DNA from: Nilaparvata lugens
Lineage: Eukaryota; Arthropoda; Insecta; Hemiptera; Delphacidae
DNA: 64,000 nt
Reading direction: 5' to 3'
Assembly: GCF_014356525.2 (NCBI RefSeq)
Contig: NC_052518.1
Span: 11,862,874-11,926,873, forward strand
Positions 36,140 through 47,789 of the stretch are shown piece after piece; the first letter of the stretch is position 1, and each line of letters starts with the position of its first letter. A program made the translations under genes and the position numbers. The notes below the pieces were generated by a model that saw only the letters and a list, made by a program, of their open reading frames with translations, was not told where the DNA came from and ran no database searches.

Positions 36140-36860
36140 TTGAACGTTCAATATTCATTAGTGTGAAGAAAGTTTTAAAAACACATCATGACTGTTTATC
36201 GTTCAACCTGAAATATATTACAGCCTGTTTTATCATTATGGTGAACCATCTAAGAATGACACTGGTATTCTGGAATTTGAGTCCTCATTCCAATTAGAAT
36301 AATCATCACACACACACAAGATTACATCAAAATTAACATTACGAACACATCAACATAAACACTGTTACACAACCAAAAATGAAAATGTTATGAGTCTCAC
36401 TTTACTCATGATATTTCTACTGATCACGCAAACACAAGTCATATTAATTATCTCCTCAGAGTAAGTTGCAAGTGCAAACGTTCGGTATAACGATTCGGGA
36501 CGGCAGGAAATATTAAAAAACTCAATACTCGAAAAAATAATAGGCAGAATGGGATATAACTATATGGGAAAATTTTCACAACAAGATTTCAAACGTCGAA
36601 AATATTGAACACTGAATGATATAATTATTCTTCACAAAGCACATGATATTTTCAGGCTCTAGTTGAAAACATTTCGGTAAGGTCAACGTGACATGACTGA
36701 ATAGTGAGTGTTAACATTTCATGTTATGTCAGGTTATTGAATATTGAATGTCGGATATGTGCTGGACAGTATGACATAGAAAGCCCTAGAAACCTATTTC
36801 ATTTCAACAAATACGCTGTTTGCATCTTGTATCGAGTGGGCTACTCTAATTATAAAACAA
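36140..36860 (+). repeat. Dispersed segment, copy B (uninterrupted)
   Basis: Aligns with copy A and inversely with copy C. The GGTTATTGAATATTGAATGT stretch, CGGATATGTGCTGGACAGTA and GCCCTAGAAACC are shared with copy C. At the position where copy A holds the 788-bp insert, copy B reads GGGAAAATTTTCACAACAAG, an empty site. Confidence 0.7.
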
Positions 36861-37103
36861 ACGATATATGAACAACACAATATTGAGAAAATTATTTTGA
36901 TATAAGAAATTTAGTTGTATTTGATCTATGGGAAGCCTCTCTGATCGCAGGTATTATAATGATTGTGCTACCCTCTTTTATACAGAGAGTTCTAAAAAAG
37001 GTGCCCATAAGTCAAGGTGTGTTTTCTCACATCAAAAGAAGAAAAAAAGGTTCATATCAACATAGGCCCGAAAATGCTTCGTTTCCAAGTTATTGTTTCG
37101 TTA

Positions 37104-38609
37104 TTTTTGAAGAGACGGATTCGAGAATCCAAAGGTTCAAAGAACCCCACACGTCAACCGGAGCTTATTGTTTTCCCAAGTACATTAGTTCGGCAAACCA
37201 ATGCCTTTGTCCCTTACAAGATCAAGGAGTTTTTCCTTATACTAACACCTTATTCATCACCTGGTTGCTTGCAGCCAAACAGAGCTCTTCACCTTTCCCC
37301 TAGTCTCTCGCAATCCAGTGTGATATGCTATCAGGCAGTTTCTTCAGACTGATTGATCCTTGTTACCTAGGTGACATTTCCACTCCTGGCCTTCTTTGTA
37401 GGTCCTTCCGTTGAGAAAGGGGTCACCAAATTGCCTCTGGGGCTCCTGGCCAATCTCGACTCAGCCTCCTGGCCTACATTTGTGCCTGGAGTTTCATCCA
37501 TCACTGGCCTCTTGGGTTTTTTATTTTTGACCCTCCAAAACTTTGCAGGGTAAAAAGCCTCACCTCTCCCAAGAAGTTCTGCCTGAATGGCCACTCTTCC
37601 TTGAGCAGTGATGAGGTTTGGTTTCTCCACCCGCAAACTCGTGACCTACGTGAATTCCACTTCTGGTCTTTCATGTAGGTCCTCCCACTGAGGGAGGAGT
37701 TGCCAAACTACCTCTAGGGCGCCCGGCGACTGGCCGCCCTAGACTCAGTCTCTTGATCTACATTTGTGACTGGAGTTTCACCCATCTCTGGTATCTTGGG
37801 TTTTTCTTTTTGTCCCTCCAAAAAACTTTGCAGGGTCAAAAGACTCACCTCTCCCAAGAAGTTTTGCATGAATGGCCGCCCTTCTTTGAGCAGTGATGAG
37901 GTTAGTCTCCCCACCCGCAAACTGTTCAGTTGCTCAATTGCATCCTCAGGCATTACAGCAGATTATTGTTTTCTTGAACTTCTGAGAAGCTCATCCTCCC
38001 TTTCCAGTTGGGATGGCGTGATTGAGCTCAAGTCATCCATGTCGTGATCAGTGGAAGCCTTCTCAATGTTGGTAGCCTCCACATAAGAGTGCAATGGAAC
38101 CTCATATGTTCCTGAAGTACCCATTCAGATTGAAGAACCTGCCCTGATGGGACAGATCCCGATGGGTTTGAAGGCAAGGCAACTTCTAGAGTTGCCTTGA
38201 GGTTTTGTTTGTTCATGTGGCTCCCACGAACAGCTAGGGAAGTGGGGTCAACTCTGACAGAGCCCCGTATGTCCAGGCAAGGCTAAATTCTACAGGAGGG
38301 CGCCTGGTATCCTACAGGCAGCGTTAGAAACCCATATCCAAATCACCTCTAGGGTTGACCTAAGAAGAAGTGAGAATATGGCCAAGGGAGGCTAATAGAT
38401 AGAAAAGAAAGAAAGAATGGCACAAAGATAAGTCAATGGAAAAAATGCCATTCTAGAAATGAAAAGTTCCAAAGCATATTAGGAAGGAGGAGAAGGGTTT
38501 TGGAAGAAGGGCTTGGATAGGGGGTCCCTTTTAGTCGCCTCCTACGACAAGCAGGGATACTGTGGGTGTATTCTGGTGCTCATCAGAAGCTCCCCCGACC
38601 ACAGGGGGC
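37104..38609 (-). mobile_element. Retroposon family 'GGCGACTAAAAGGG', copy 3 (longest)
   Basis: Minus-strand element; its 5' end is at 38609 (GCCCCCTGTGGTCGGGGG) and its 3' end near 37104. Decoded on the minus strand it gives EATNIEKASTDHDMDDLSSI, SQLEREDELLRSSRK, a stop, then MPEDAIEQLNSLRVG and two tandem modules. The first module is decayed (KPKIPEMGETPVTNVDQE). The second is cleaner (GEAFYPAKFWRVKNKKPKRP, then TPGTNVGQEAESRLARSP). The module's presence in pairs here and at 25.3 kb suggests an internal duplication in the parent element. It is a Lys/Pro-rich peptide of unknown function, and no reverse transcriptase was seen. Confidence 0.75.
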
Positions 38610-38727
38610 TACTAGGTCTGAATTTCAGTTCCTTGCTGAAACTAAGCCTTACAGGTATTTGCTTATAGTTTCGCGTATTTCGTCACATATCTTGAAAATT
38701 ACAGTATTTCAGTCGTAAACTGTTTCA

Positions 38728-38827
38728 NNNNNNNNNNNNNNNNNNNNNNNNNNNNNNNNNNNNNNNNNNNNNNNNNNNNNNNNNNNNNNNNNNNNNNNNN
38801 NNNNNNNNNNNNNNNNNNNNNNNNNNN
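38728..38827. other. Assembly gap (100 N)
   Basis: Exactly 100 N; placeholder for a gap of unknown size, just upstream of the long CA array. Confidence 0.99.
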
Positions 38828-39040
38828 CAAAATCGTTGGAGCCGTTTTCGAGATAATCGCGAAAACTCCTGTTTTTGACAACAATTCCGCCATTTCAGCC
38901 GCCATCTTGAATCGCATTTGATCGAAATTGTTCGTGTCGGATCATTATATTGTAAGGACCTTACGTTCCAAATTTAAAGTCATTCCGCTAATTGGGAGAA
39001 GAGATATCGTGTACACAGACGCACATACACTCATATATAC

Positions 39041-39063
39041 ACACACACACACACCACACACAC

Positions 39064-39112
<49 letters not shown>

Positions 39113-39122
39113 CACACACACA

Positions 39123-39214
<92 letters not shown>

Positions 39215-39251
39215 ACACACACACACACACACACACCACACACACACCACA

Positions 39252-39285
<34 letters not shown>

Positions 39286-39360
39286 CACACACACACACAC
39301 ACACACACCACACACCACACACACACACACACACACAACACACACACACACACACACACA
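39041..39360. repeat. Long (CA)n microsatellite
   Basis: About 320 bp of CA repeats, broken by frequent ACCAC and AACAC interruptions. The long His/Thr and Cys/Val frames across it are artefacts of the repeat. Confidence 0.98.
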
Positions 39361-39710
39361 CTGGACTCAGGGGACCTTGAAACATATAGAAATTTAGAAT
39401 TTGGGGTACCTTAATTTTTTCGGAAAGCAATACTTTCCTTACCTATGGTAATAGGGCAAGGAAAGTAAAAATCGCTGTATTCCACTTTCAAAACATGTTT
39501 AATTGATTGGAAACACGTTAAAAGACATTTCATCTACAAGGAGTTTTTTTATTCTAAACGTACTTATGCATCAACGTCCTTTAATTTTCTTATTGATATT
39601 TATAGGGCAGATACATGTGAACTGAGCAACATAACTTAGGCAGTTCAAAATGGTCTATTGGAGACGGTGTAGTGGTTAAACAAACAAGTGAGAAATTATG
39701 GTTATATTTA

Positions 39711-40865
39711 TAGTGAGATCCACGTTATAATGGCAGTGGAGAAAGAACAACGTTGCCGATCCTCTGTTTTGTAAATGCCTTCCATGGACGGTAGCTGATA
39801 CAGGTTTATTGATGTAATATTAACTGTTCATTCTCGTTTAATAGTATATTTCGCACCTAGGGCCGAAAATGAGACTTTTCCGGCTCGAAATCGGTTTTCA
39901 AGTCCGAGGCCGTAGTCCGAGAGCCGGAAAAACATTTTTGCCCGTGGTGCGAACGCTATTTTTCGCCACACAGAAAAATAAACAATATATTTATGAGAAT
40001 AATTGTTTATTGAACACTTCCAAAAGCAAAAGTGGAAGGTCATAGCTCTAGCAAATCCGAGGTAATATGAATATCAGGAAATTGTCCAAGTATTTTTATT
40101 TTTTATTCTGATTTGTCTAAATAACCTGAAAGATTACGTTCAATTATGTAGGAGGTTGAGTTTATACTTTTTTATTCTTTCAAATGACAATAAGATGATA
40201 TTATTATAAATGTTTCAATTGTTGAATAATAAACTCAAATAATAAAAAGTTTTTTGATCAGCTGTTTTAGCACACTTGAAATTTAGCGGCCGGAAAGGGC
40301 ACTCTTTCCGGCCTTAGCCGGAAAGAAACCTGTTCTGACGTCAGACGAGAGTCGTCTGCAAACAATGTCTTTCAGATCTACGTAGGGACTGAAAAACAGC
40401 TGCTTTCTGTGCAGTGTGGCGAAAAATAATCAATTATCTTCTTTTAAGCAAAAAATTATATCTTTCAATAATTTCATGATCAAGATGAAATATTTTGTTA
40501 ATTAATAATTAATTCTACATTGTTAAAAGACGATCTGGCAACAAAGAAAAGCGAGAGAGAGATAGCGCTATCTGCTTTGTTGAATGATAGTTAAGGATAG
40601 TAATATCATTACTAATCAAAACGCTGCCATTATTTATTTATTCATTTATCTACAACAATATGGGAGCACACGGGAAAATCACAAAAATTGATCCCCAATC
40701 AAAAAAAAATTACAATAATCACCATAAAAAGAAATTGAAAATTGAGAGAAAGAAATACAAGGAAAAAACTTTTTTATATTAATGAAGAAAAAAAATGTTC
40801 TGAAAAACTAAATATACTGAATACTACAGACAATATTATAACGTATTATAACGTGGACCTCACTA
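39711..40865. mobile_element. TA-flanked TIR element, copy 2, with GC-rich palindromic interior
   Basis: The left end TAGTGAGATCCACGTTATAA is mirrored by TTATAACGTGGACCTCACTA at the right, with TA outside both ends. Near the right end, the inverted form of AGCAGATAGCGCTATCTCTC shows kinship with copy 1 (7281-8118). The interior carries GC-rich self-complementary stretches: GACTTTTCCGGCTCGAAATC and CGAGAGCCGGAAAAAC (about 39870-39935), and GCGGCCGGAAAGGGCACTCT with TTTCCGGCC (about 40290). The right-terminal TATTATAACG is locally duplicated. No transposase was recognised. Confidence 0.75.
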
Positions 40866-40869
40866 TAGC

Positions 40870-42205
40870 TGAAAAATGTATGTGAATGGGATGATAGAGA
40901 TCCAACGAAGAAGTTAGAACACCAATGAAGTTGATGAGAATAATGCGAGTAATCCATATTTCCTATTCTAGGAGAAAGTCAGAACTTGTAGAGCTCACTT
41001 CTCTTCTGAGAGATCTCTCAAAGTATGAATCTTTGAAACAAACCGGAAAGAGAAAATTATGAGTACTCCTCCTAGAATAGTATTGAGATGGCAACGCTGG
41101 CAAGGAGACTGACAGAGGAAAGCTCTTTGATGAAGGAAGAGTCAATTAGGATGCAAGAGACGGTAGCTGTGAATAATGAAAAATCGCGGTATATATGTTC
41201 ACATATACGCGGTATATCCATATACCGCAAGTAATAATACCAGCACTTTAGACAAAGAACATCACAGAGCACTTTCAATACCTACTATTTTGGTCTGCGT
41301 CGATACATAGAAAATTGTGAACTGAATATCTTGATTCATAGATCAAAGGTCGAAGGAAATTTAATTAACAGCTTGGCTTCTTAGGCCTAAGGCCTCAATA
41401 CAATGCTACTCAATAATTTTTCTTTCTGGCCCAATTTCAAACAACCATTTCAATAATTACCCATTATTATTATTATTATTACTTTCATAATTGCTTTTAT
41501 ACTTTTTTTTACATTCAAAATTCGTACTTACGAGCTAATGTTACAATGTGATACAGTACTTAATAATAAATACAGCTAGGATTCTATATTTAGTTATACA
41601 TAGTTTCATTATGTGCTTCAAAATATCTTTTCTTCACTTGATGTTCTTAAATTGCTGTTCATCAATCTAGCTTACTATTGTTTACTCATAGTGGAAAATA
41701 CAAATTGTTTTTATTAATTTAGCTCATAGTAGTATTGGTAGCTCGAGTATTTGCATTGCAGCTACTTCCTACAAAATAATAATTTATTCTTCGAATCTGA
41801 TACACAAGTTCAGCGATACGTATTTCCAAATCCCATTGAATGAATCGTTCTTAATTGGAGTTTTTTTTAAAGGAACAGTGGAATTGTTCATGAAAAATAA
41901 CACTTTTGACCCAATTATAAACAGAAGATTCATTCTCTCAATCCACACATTTCTTTATTCAGGATTGCTTTTCAAAAGGTCGATTAAAGATCTTTATTAC
42001 GATAAAGAAATGACGATCATCATCCAATGAAAATAACAACAAAGACATTGTAATGGAGTGCTTTAATGCTCTTCACAATCCGAGAATTTCCTCAAGGGTA
42101 ATCACAAAGTCCTATTACACTGTAGAAAGATGAAACATAACAGAATGAAGAATAAAAAAAAATGAAACATTGATTCAAATATCCAATTCAATATGATGTT
42201 TTAGA
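40870..42205. other. AT-rich, nothing recognised
   Basis: No gene supported. A small hairpin GCGGTATATATGTTC / ACATATACGCGGTATA lies near 41187-41228. Confidence 0.4.
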
Positions 42206-42209
42206 ATTC

Positions 42210-42840
42210 ACTATTGATTGCAGTTACTCATAAATAAATGACTACTGCTTATTATTTACTAGCACTTGTTTTTCAAAAAAGATGTCGAAGTTTCATTCGT
42301 TTTTCTGCATTATAGATAATCATATTATGATCTACTGTGAGATTTACTACTTCAAGCTGTCAGAATTCATTTAAGATAAGATGAATGATTTCCCTTTGTA
42401 ATATTCCTGTCACTTTGTAGTGAATGTCACTTTGTAGTGAATGTCACTTTGAAGTCCTAACGCCTCTGGTGATAACAGACAGCAAGCACTCATGGAGAGC
42501 AAAATGGCAAAATAATCATGCAAATGAAGCCTTCACATGCACAAAGCAAGATGCAAATAGCGAATATGTTGAAGTGCATTTGGTTTCTAGGGCTTTCAGT
42601 GTCATATCTATGTCATTCTGTCCAGCACATATCCGACATACATATTCAATAACCTGACGTAACATGAGAGGTTAACGCTATTCTGTCATGTCACTTTGAC
42701 CTTTCAGAAATGTTTTCACCTGAGAAAATCGTATCAGAGCCTGACAATATTAGGAGTTTTTGGAAGAGTATTTCATCCAGTGTTCAATTATTGTTTTGAA
42801 GTTTGAGATTTTTTTAAAATATGTTCTACTGTCCCCAGTC
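42210..42840 (-). repeat. Dispersed segment, copy C (inverted)
   Basis: Reverse-complement matches to copy A and copy B run across this interval, including CAGCAAGCACTCATGGAGAG at 42480 and GTCCAGCACATATCCGACAT near 42620. At about 42411-42450 a 17-bp word (CACTTTGTAGTGAATGT) is present as a short tandem array not seen in the other copies. The open frame on the plus strand here is not a recognised protein. Confidence 0.65.
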
Positions 42841-43078
42841 GAAATTATTCAGATTCAAGTAGCCTATCTTATTCTTATTCTAGAATATAATCAGTATTTT
42901 ATTCTTTTCTGAGGATGATGGCCCACATGAGCTCTAGGCTTGTGCATTATTATGTAATGACACGGGTTATGATGAGAGATGAGTGAACCTACAGCACTAG
43001 GTGAGTATTGAACCACCAGGGAAGCGATTTTCAAACTCATAAATGGGTTTTAGATAAGTTTGGCTCTTTCAAGTGGTC

Positions 43079-43955
43079 TTAGAATAGAATAGAATAGAAA
43101 AAACGTTTATTGAATAAATAAGCTACCTTAAGCGAACCTCAAAGAGGCTGCTTGACAAGGTACTATTATACAAAAACATGTAAATTCAAATATAATTAAT
43201 TATACATATATCAGTGAACTTTATTTTTACTTAACAGTTAAATACACTTATCAGTTTATTACACTGTTAAATTTACTTACAGAATTTACTTAACAGTTTA
43301 AATTATCTTGATATTAATTAATTAATTGTTGGCTCAGCTCTCAAAAGTCTAAAGAGTGTTATAATATATAGTCAACCTGAACTCACATACAAAAAATAGA
43401 ACAGAATGAATCACAACAATACAATACATTAATAATGAGTTACATTATGTTACATCTAAAGTGTAATTATTCAACCAAATCTTTAAATTTCTTTTCAACA
43501 GGCGCATATTAACAAACGCAGCACAATTATCGGGTAAATCATTGAAAGTTCTTGGTACAATGTAGATTAAGGTGTTTCTGGCTAAATTATTCGAAGTAAA
43601 TGGTACAACATATCTCTCATTCCTCAAATCATATCGATTAACTTTCATAACTAAATATTTTTTGCAGAAGTAATTTTCTAAAATCAAAGTAAACAGAAAT
43701 ATACCTTTTATATTCAAAACCTTGCATCTACTCAAAAGGTTCTCATATGAAATATCTCCCTGAGAATTGCTGACCAAGCGTAAAATCTTCCTCTGTACCG
43801 ATGATATTCTCCTAAGATAAACATTGCTAGCAAATCCCCAATCTTGCAATCCATATCTCATAACAGACTCTCCCAAGGCTATATACATCATCCTCTTCAC
43901 TTTATTAGGTATTAAAAATACCTTTTCCCTACCAAGGGAGTAGCATGGAATTTAA
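43079..43955 (-). mobile_element. 3' end of a Jockey/CR1-type non-LTR retrotransposon
   Basis: On the minus strand an uninterrupted frame reads SLGREKVFLIPNKVKRMMYI, ALGESVMRYGLQDWG and LRRISSVQRKILRLVSNS. It ends RTFNDLPDNCAAFVN and WLNNYTLDVT before the stop near 43445. The YGLQDWG plus ISSVQRKILRLV pattern fits the thumb region at the C-terminus of Jockey/CR1-clade reverse transcriptases (family knowledge), which aid target-primed insertion. A ~365-bp 3' UTR follows, ending AATAAACG and a TTCTA-type tail at 43079. It is 5'-truncated at about 43955, so not active. Confidence 0.7.
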
Positions 43956-43980
43956 CCCTATCTTATAGATCAGCTAACCC

Positions 43981-44140
43981 ATCTTATCAGCACAACCACG
44001 AAATGAAATTACTTCCCTTTAAACAGTATTGGTAAGGGTTGGTCAGGGTTGGTATCATCTTATCGATAGCTTATCAGCGCGACCACGAAACCAAATAACT
44101 TCTCTATTGGTAAGTTGAACATGGTTGAGGGTTGGTCAGT
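43981..44140. repeat. Local direct duplication (~85-95 bp unit)
   Basis: CTTATCAGC(A/G)C(A/G)ACCACGAAA and ATTGGTAAG with GGTTGGTCAG occur twice in the same order (about 43982-44055 and 44070-44140), with moderate divergence. Confidence 0.55.
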
Positions 44141-44539
44141 TATGCTATCGCATGAAGATATAATATGATCTAATCCATTATGATGTGATGTATTCCTAGT
44201 TTTAACCAACAGCTGATTTATCTCCGTTTACAAAGATGTGGTGCATACGGTCTTTACACACGTACAAGTGTTGAAAAGGCATCTGGAAAATATCGCGGAA
44301 GAAGCAAACTTGGAGTGGTCAGTTAGCAGTTTGGTAAAATTGGACAACCTTGAAGAGGATTGAGCGGGGAAGAGGTCTCGTCATATAATTTGATGGTTGG
44401 AGTTGATTGGTTGGTGAGGGTGCCGGGAGGGAACCTGGACCCGATTTTGGCAGAGCCCCCCATGTGATAAGGCAGGGTTCACAGCATTATGATGCATGTT
44501 GTTATCAGCAGTCGCTGGTGGGTATTGATCCTGGTAGAT

Positions 44540-44741
44540 CGGGGATGTGAAGGGGTTGGCTTGGGGGCCACAAGAGTGCGCCGGTAGCCATGCGCGAGCA
44601 TTGCAATTGCCGAGCCACAGCTGGGATCTAGGAAGGAGGTTGCCTCCACAGTGTCATCAGTGTGTTGTGTCATTTCTAGTAGTTGTTTGCCCAAGATCGC
44701 AGACGCCACCACCACGCGAGAGAGAGGCTGACGCAGACAGG
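44540..44741 (+). other. Candidate 5' (untranslated) exon with strong donor
   Basis: A GC-rich stretch ends in GACGCAGACAG followed by GTGAGTCCCTCTC, a textbook donor at 44742. The DNA after it is a CT-rich tract (CTCTCTCTATCACTCACTC). No ATG-initiated frame resembles a known protein. I read it as a possible first exon or CpG-rich promoter region of a + strand gene whose coding exons I cannot place in this window. The start coordinate is a guess. Confidence 0.3.
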
Positions 44742-45294
44742 TGAGTCCCTCTCACTCACACCCCCTCTCTCTCTATCACTCACTCTCTCTCCACCCCCCT
44801 CTCCTATTGGTGGATTCGGAGAGTACCATGTAAAATATTTACGAACGCGTAAACTGTTTAGCACATGGTGTGTGAATCCCGGAGAGAGCCAACTCATCGC
44901 GTACTCAAAAAAATCTCTGTATTTTCACCCGATAAACGATGTAAGTGGAATCCCTTGAAAATGTTTATTCCAATATCAAGTTCAATACCGTACAGAGAGA
45001 GCTCGATAGAAGAGAGAAAAACTGTATGAAATAAGAGGAAAAGATTAGAGGAATTTTCACTTTCGGTGAAAATGTGTGAATGAATACTGGGTTAATTGTC
45101 TGTGAGGCAAACTTTGGTCGATTGTACACGTTTCCCTAATTGATGATACTTACGCCGACTTCAACTCGACTGATTCTATTCCAGGAATTTTGTATCTGAC
45201 GGGGAAAATCCGTTCGTTTCAATTGACGCAGAAAATGCGTTTGTTACATTCCGCACTTGAAAAGTTGAGTGCCGACGCTGGTTCGTGCGTGAGC

Positions 45295-45386
45295 GAGAGA
45301 TTCACTTTAAACTGTCAACATGTCCTATAAATAGCATCAATGTATCTCAATAGAACAGTGCTGACGGTTTAAAATGAGTCTCACTA
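45295..45386. mobile_element. Short TIR element of the AGTGAGATTCAC family, copy 2
   Basis: GAGATTCACTTTAAACTGTC at the left is mirrored by GCTGACGGTTTAAAATGAGT and CTCAC at the right, about 92 bp in all. Same family as 30081, 59800 and 63596. Confidence 0.65.
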
Positions 45387-45769
45387 ACATTTTTCACAAG
45401 CCAAGTGGAGATATTTCGATGCACGCCTCTTCAACCGAGCAGAGTGTTCTCTCGGCTTTAACCTAAAATACGCACGCTGTGGTGTGTGTGTACTCGTACG
45501 ATTCCCCGTAATAACTTTGCTACGATGTGACAGTGGGGTGGGACGCTCGTCATACAACTTGTTACAAACTCCAGCTTCCTGCTCTAATTGGATATCGATT
45601 GTCATTTTCATAGCGACATTTTTTCATTAGCAACTCACAACTCTCATTTGTGATACAATGGAAAACTGGGAGCTTGGAATGAGGAGGGATTAAATATTTA
45701 ACACCATTACCAGTATATAGGTCTATTCAACTCATACAGTGAGACTTTATAAGAATATTATGAACTATG

Positions 45770-46560
45770 TATGTAATACGTCTGAATTATGGTATGAACC
45801 ATGATAGTTTATACCAACTATTGTATGAATAGTAATATCATACTATTGCATGATAGTTTATACTAACTATTGTATGGATAGTAATATCATACTATTGTAT
45901 GATAGTTTATACTAACTATTGTATGAACAATAGTATGAGCTCATAAGAATATAGTTTAAACTACGTATGAACTAAGATAGTTCATACTAACTATGTATAA
46001 ACGATAGTTTTTACATATAAGAATATAGTAAACCATTAACTATCTATTTACTAAAATATATAAATCTCAAATAATGAACTACGTATGAACTATAACATGA
46101 ATAATGATGAATCATACCAACTATATATGAACTATGCATGAATTGTGTATGAATTATAATATGAACTTCTTTATAAGAATGGTACACGGGGCTATGTGGT
46201 TTACTGATAGAATCATTGTAATTTATACTAACTATGTACAAACGATAGTATAATCTTGAAAGAATATAGTAAGCTATGAATCATGTATCTACTAAAGTAT
46301 ATATGAATCTCATATGAACTATAACATGATTATGATAGTTCATACCAACTATTTATGAACTGTGTAAGAACTCTTTTCTAAGAATGAAACAGGGGGCTAT
46401 GTGGTTTACTGATAAAATCATTGTAAATCATACTAACTATGTATAAACGAGGAACAATAACATGAATTATGATAGTTCATACCAACTATGTATGAAATAT
46501 GTATGTACTGTGTAAGAATTATGATATGAACTCTTTTAGAAGAATGATACACGGGGCTAA
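45770..46560. repeat. TATGAACTATGATAGTT array with higher-order units
   Basis: A short AT-rich word and its inverse (ACTATGTATGAAC, GATAGTTCATAC) repeat throughout. In the right half a longer unit recurs near 46172, 46380 and 46540, marked by AGAATG-TACACGGGGCTATG and GGTTTACTGATA. Unit spacing is about 207 and 160 bp. Strong self-complementarity would allow many alternative hairpins. Confidence 0.75.
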
Positions 46561-47040
46561 GTAGTTACTCATAAAATAATTGTGACTGTGGGATTGATAA
46601 TCGATTCATTAGCTATGCAACAATAAAACATGATTCATATACAATATTCATAACTTAACAATTTACAAGATACTATTTATTCTGCAACAAAAACCATAAT
46701 ATGCTAATCTTGATAAACTGATACTCACTTGTAATCGTGAAATAATCCGATGATTACAATCAGAGAGTAAAAAATATACTCTATACTACAATAGAATAGA
46801 GAGTACAGAATATACTCTGATTATAATACACTATACAATAATTTTGTAGCAAATGCGAATATGTGAGAAAATTTCAAATACTATCGCGTTTTCAAATGAA
46901 ACTTAAAATGGAAACTAATTACTCACAGAAAAATTCAGAATAATATTGAACTGAATACGTTTCACGGAAGATTAACCAAATGAATTTGAAATATTCTGGT
47001 TTTATTTGATTCTTCTTCACGTTTCTATTTTATTCTTGAC

Positions 47041-47170
47041 TAGCTGGCAGACTCGCTTCGCTCGCCTTATCTGTCTAGCCAGGGGGATCCGCCCCCCCTG
47101 GACACCCGACTAAATAGTTGATAACAGCAGACTCACTCCGCTCGCCTGCATTCTTCATTTGACTTTGCTT
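47041..47170. repeat. CTCGCTTCGCTCGCC-type dispersed repeat
   Basis: GGCAGACTCGCTTCGCTCGC and GCAGACTCACTCCGCTCGCC lie about 90 bp apart, separated by a GC-rich stretch (CCAGGGGGATCC, GCCCCCCCTGG) that can fold on itself. A diverged relative is near 49370-49475. Such words recur in many arthropod repeats; class not assigned. Confidence 0.5.
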
Positions 47171-47789
47171 CCTCCCGTCAAAAAGTCAAATACGGGCTCT
47201 CACACTCTTTACAGCTGAATAAAACCGTTGATATTGAGTGGATCTCTGGCGTTATTTCAAAACTTCTCCGAATCAATGTTTTTAAGTCTCAGCTGAGCCT
47301 GTGTACCAAATTTGAAGAAAAAACGCTGGAGAAAGCTAGGTAAGCTCTGTAAAACCGCTCATCTTAGGCGATATATTTGGCGTAATTTTTAAGTTCTCTT
47401 GATATGAGACAGAACTGACGACCATATTTTTGGAATCGAGAACTAATTTATCAAGAATATTAAATCTCTTACAACCGTCACTCTCTCCCTCCCTCCTCAT
47501 GTTGTCCTCCTGTTCTCCTCATTCCACTCAGCATCAAATCGGAAATCTGATCTAATCATCTAACCTATATATCGTTGGATAGTTCTCTAGCTTTTTCTAC
47601 ATTGAATTAATATTCAGAAGAACGCCATCTCTTATTCAGGTCATATCTGGAACATCAATTCTTTCCTCGATTTAACATAATATACAAAAATCAAGTACGA
47701 AGATGAACCTAAGAATTATCTCATCTAATCTTTTTCATTTTAACTGCAGTTGATGCCTCCAGACTGAGAGTTTTCGTAAAAAGATTATT

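Noticed and set aside
39041..39360. CRISPR-like or other regularly spaced array
   Set aside because: A simple dinucleotide repeat with irregular interruptions; no repeat-spacer structure and a eukaryotic context.
38928..39430. Long His/Thr and Cys/Val open frames on both strands
   Set aside because: They are translations of a CA microsatellite and carry no other protein signal.
45384..45611. 75-codon minus-strand ORF in a GC-richer patch
   Set aside because: Overlaps the end of a short TIR element and shows no known motif or splice support.
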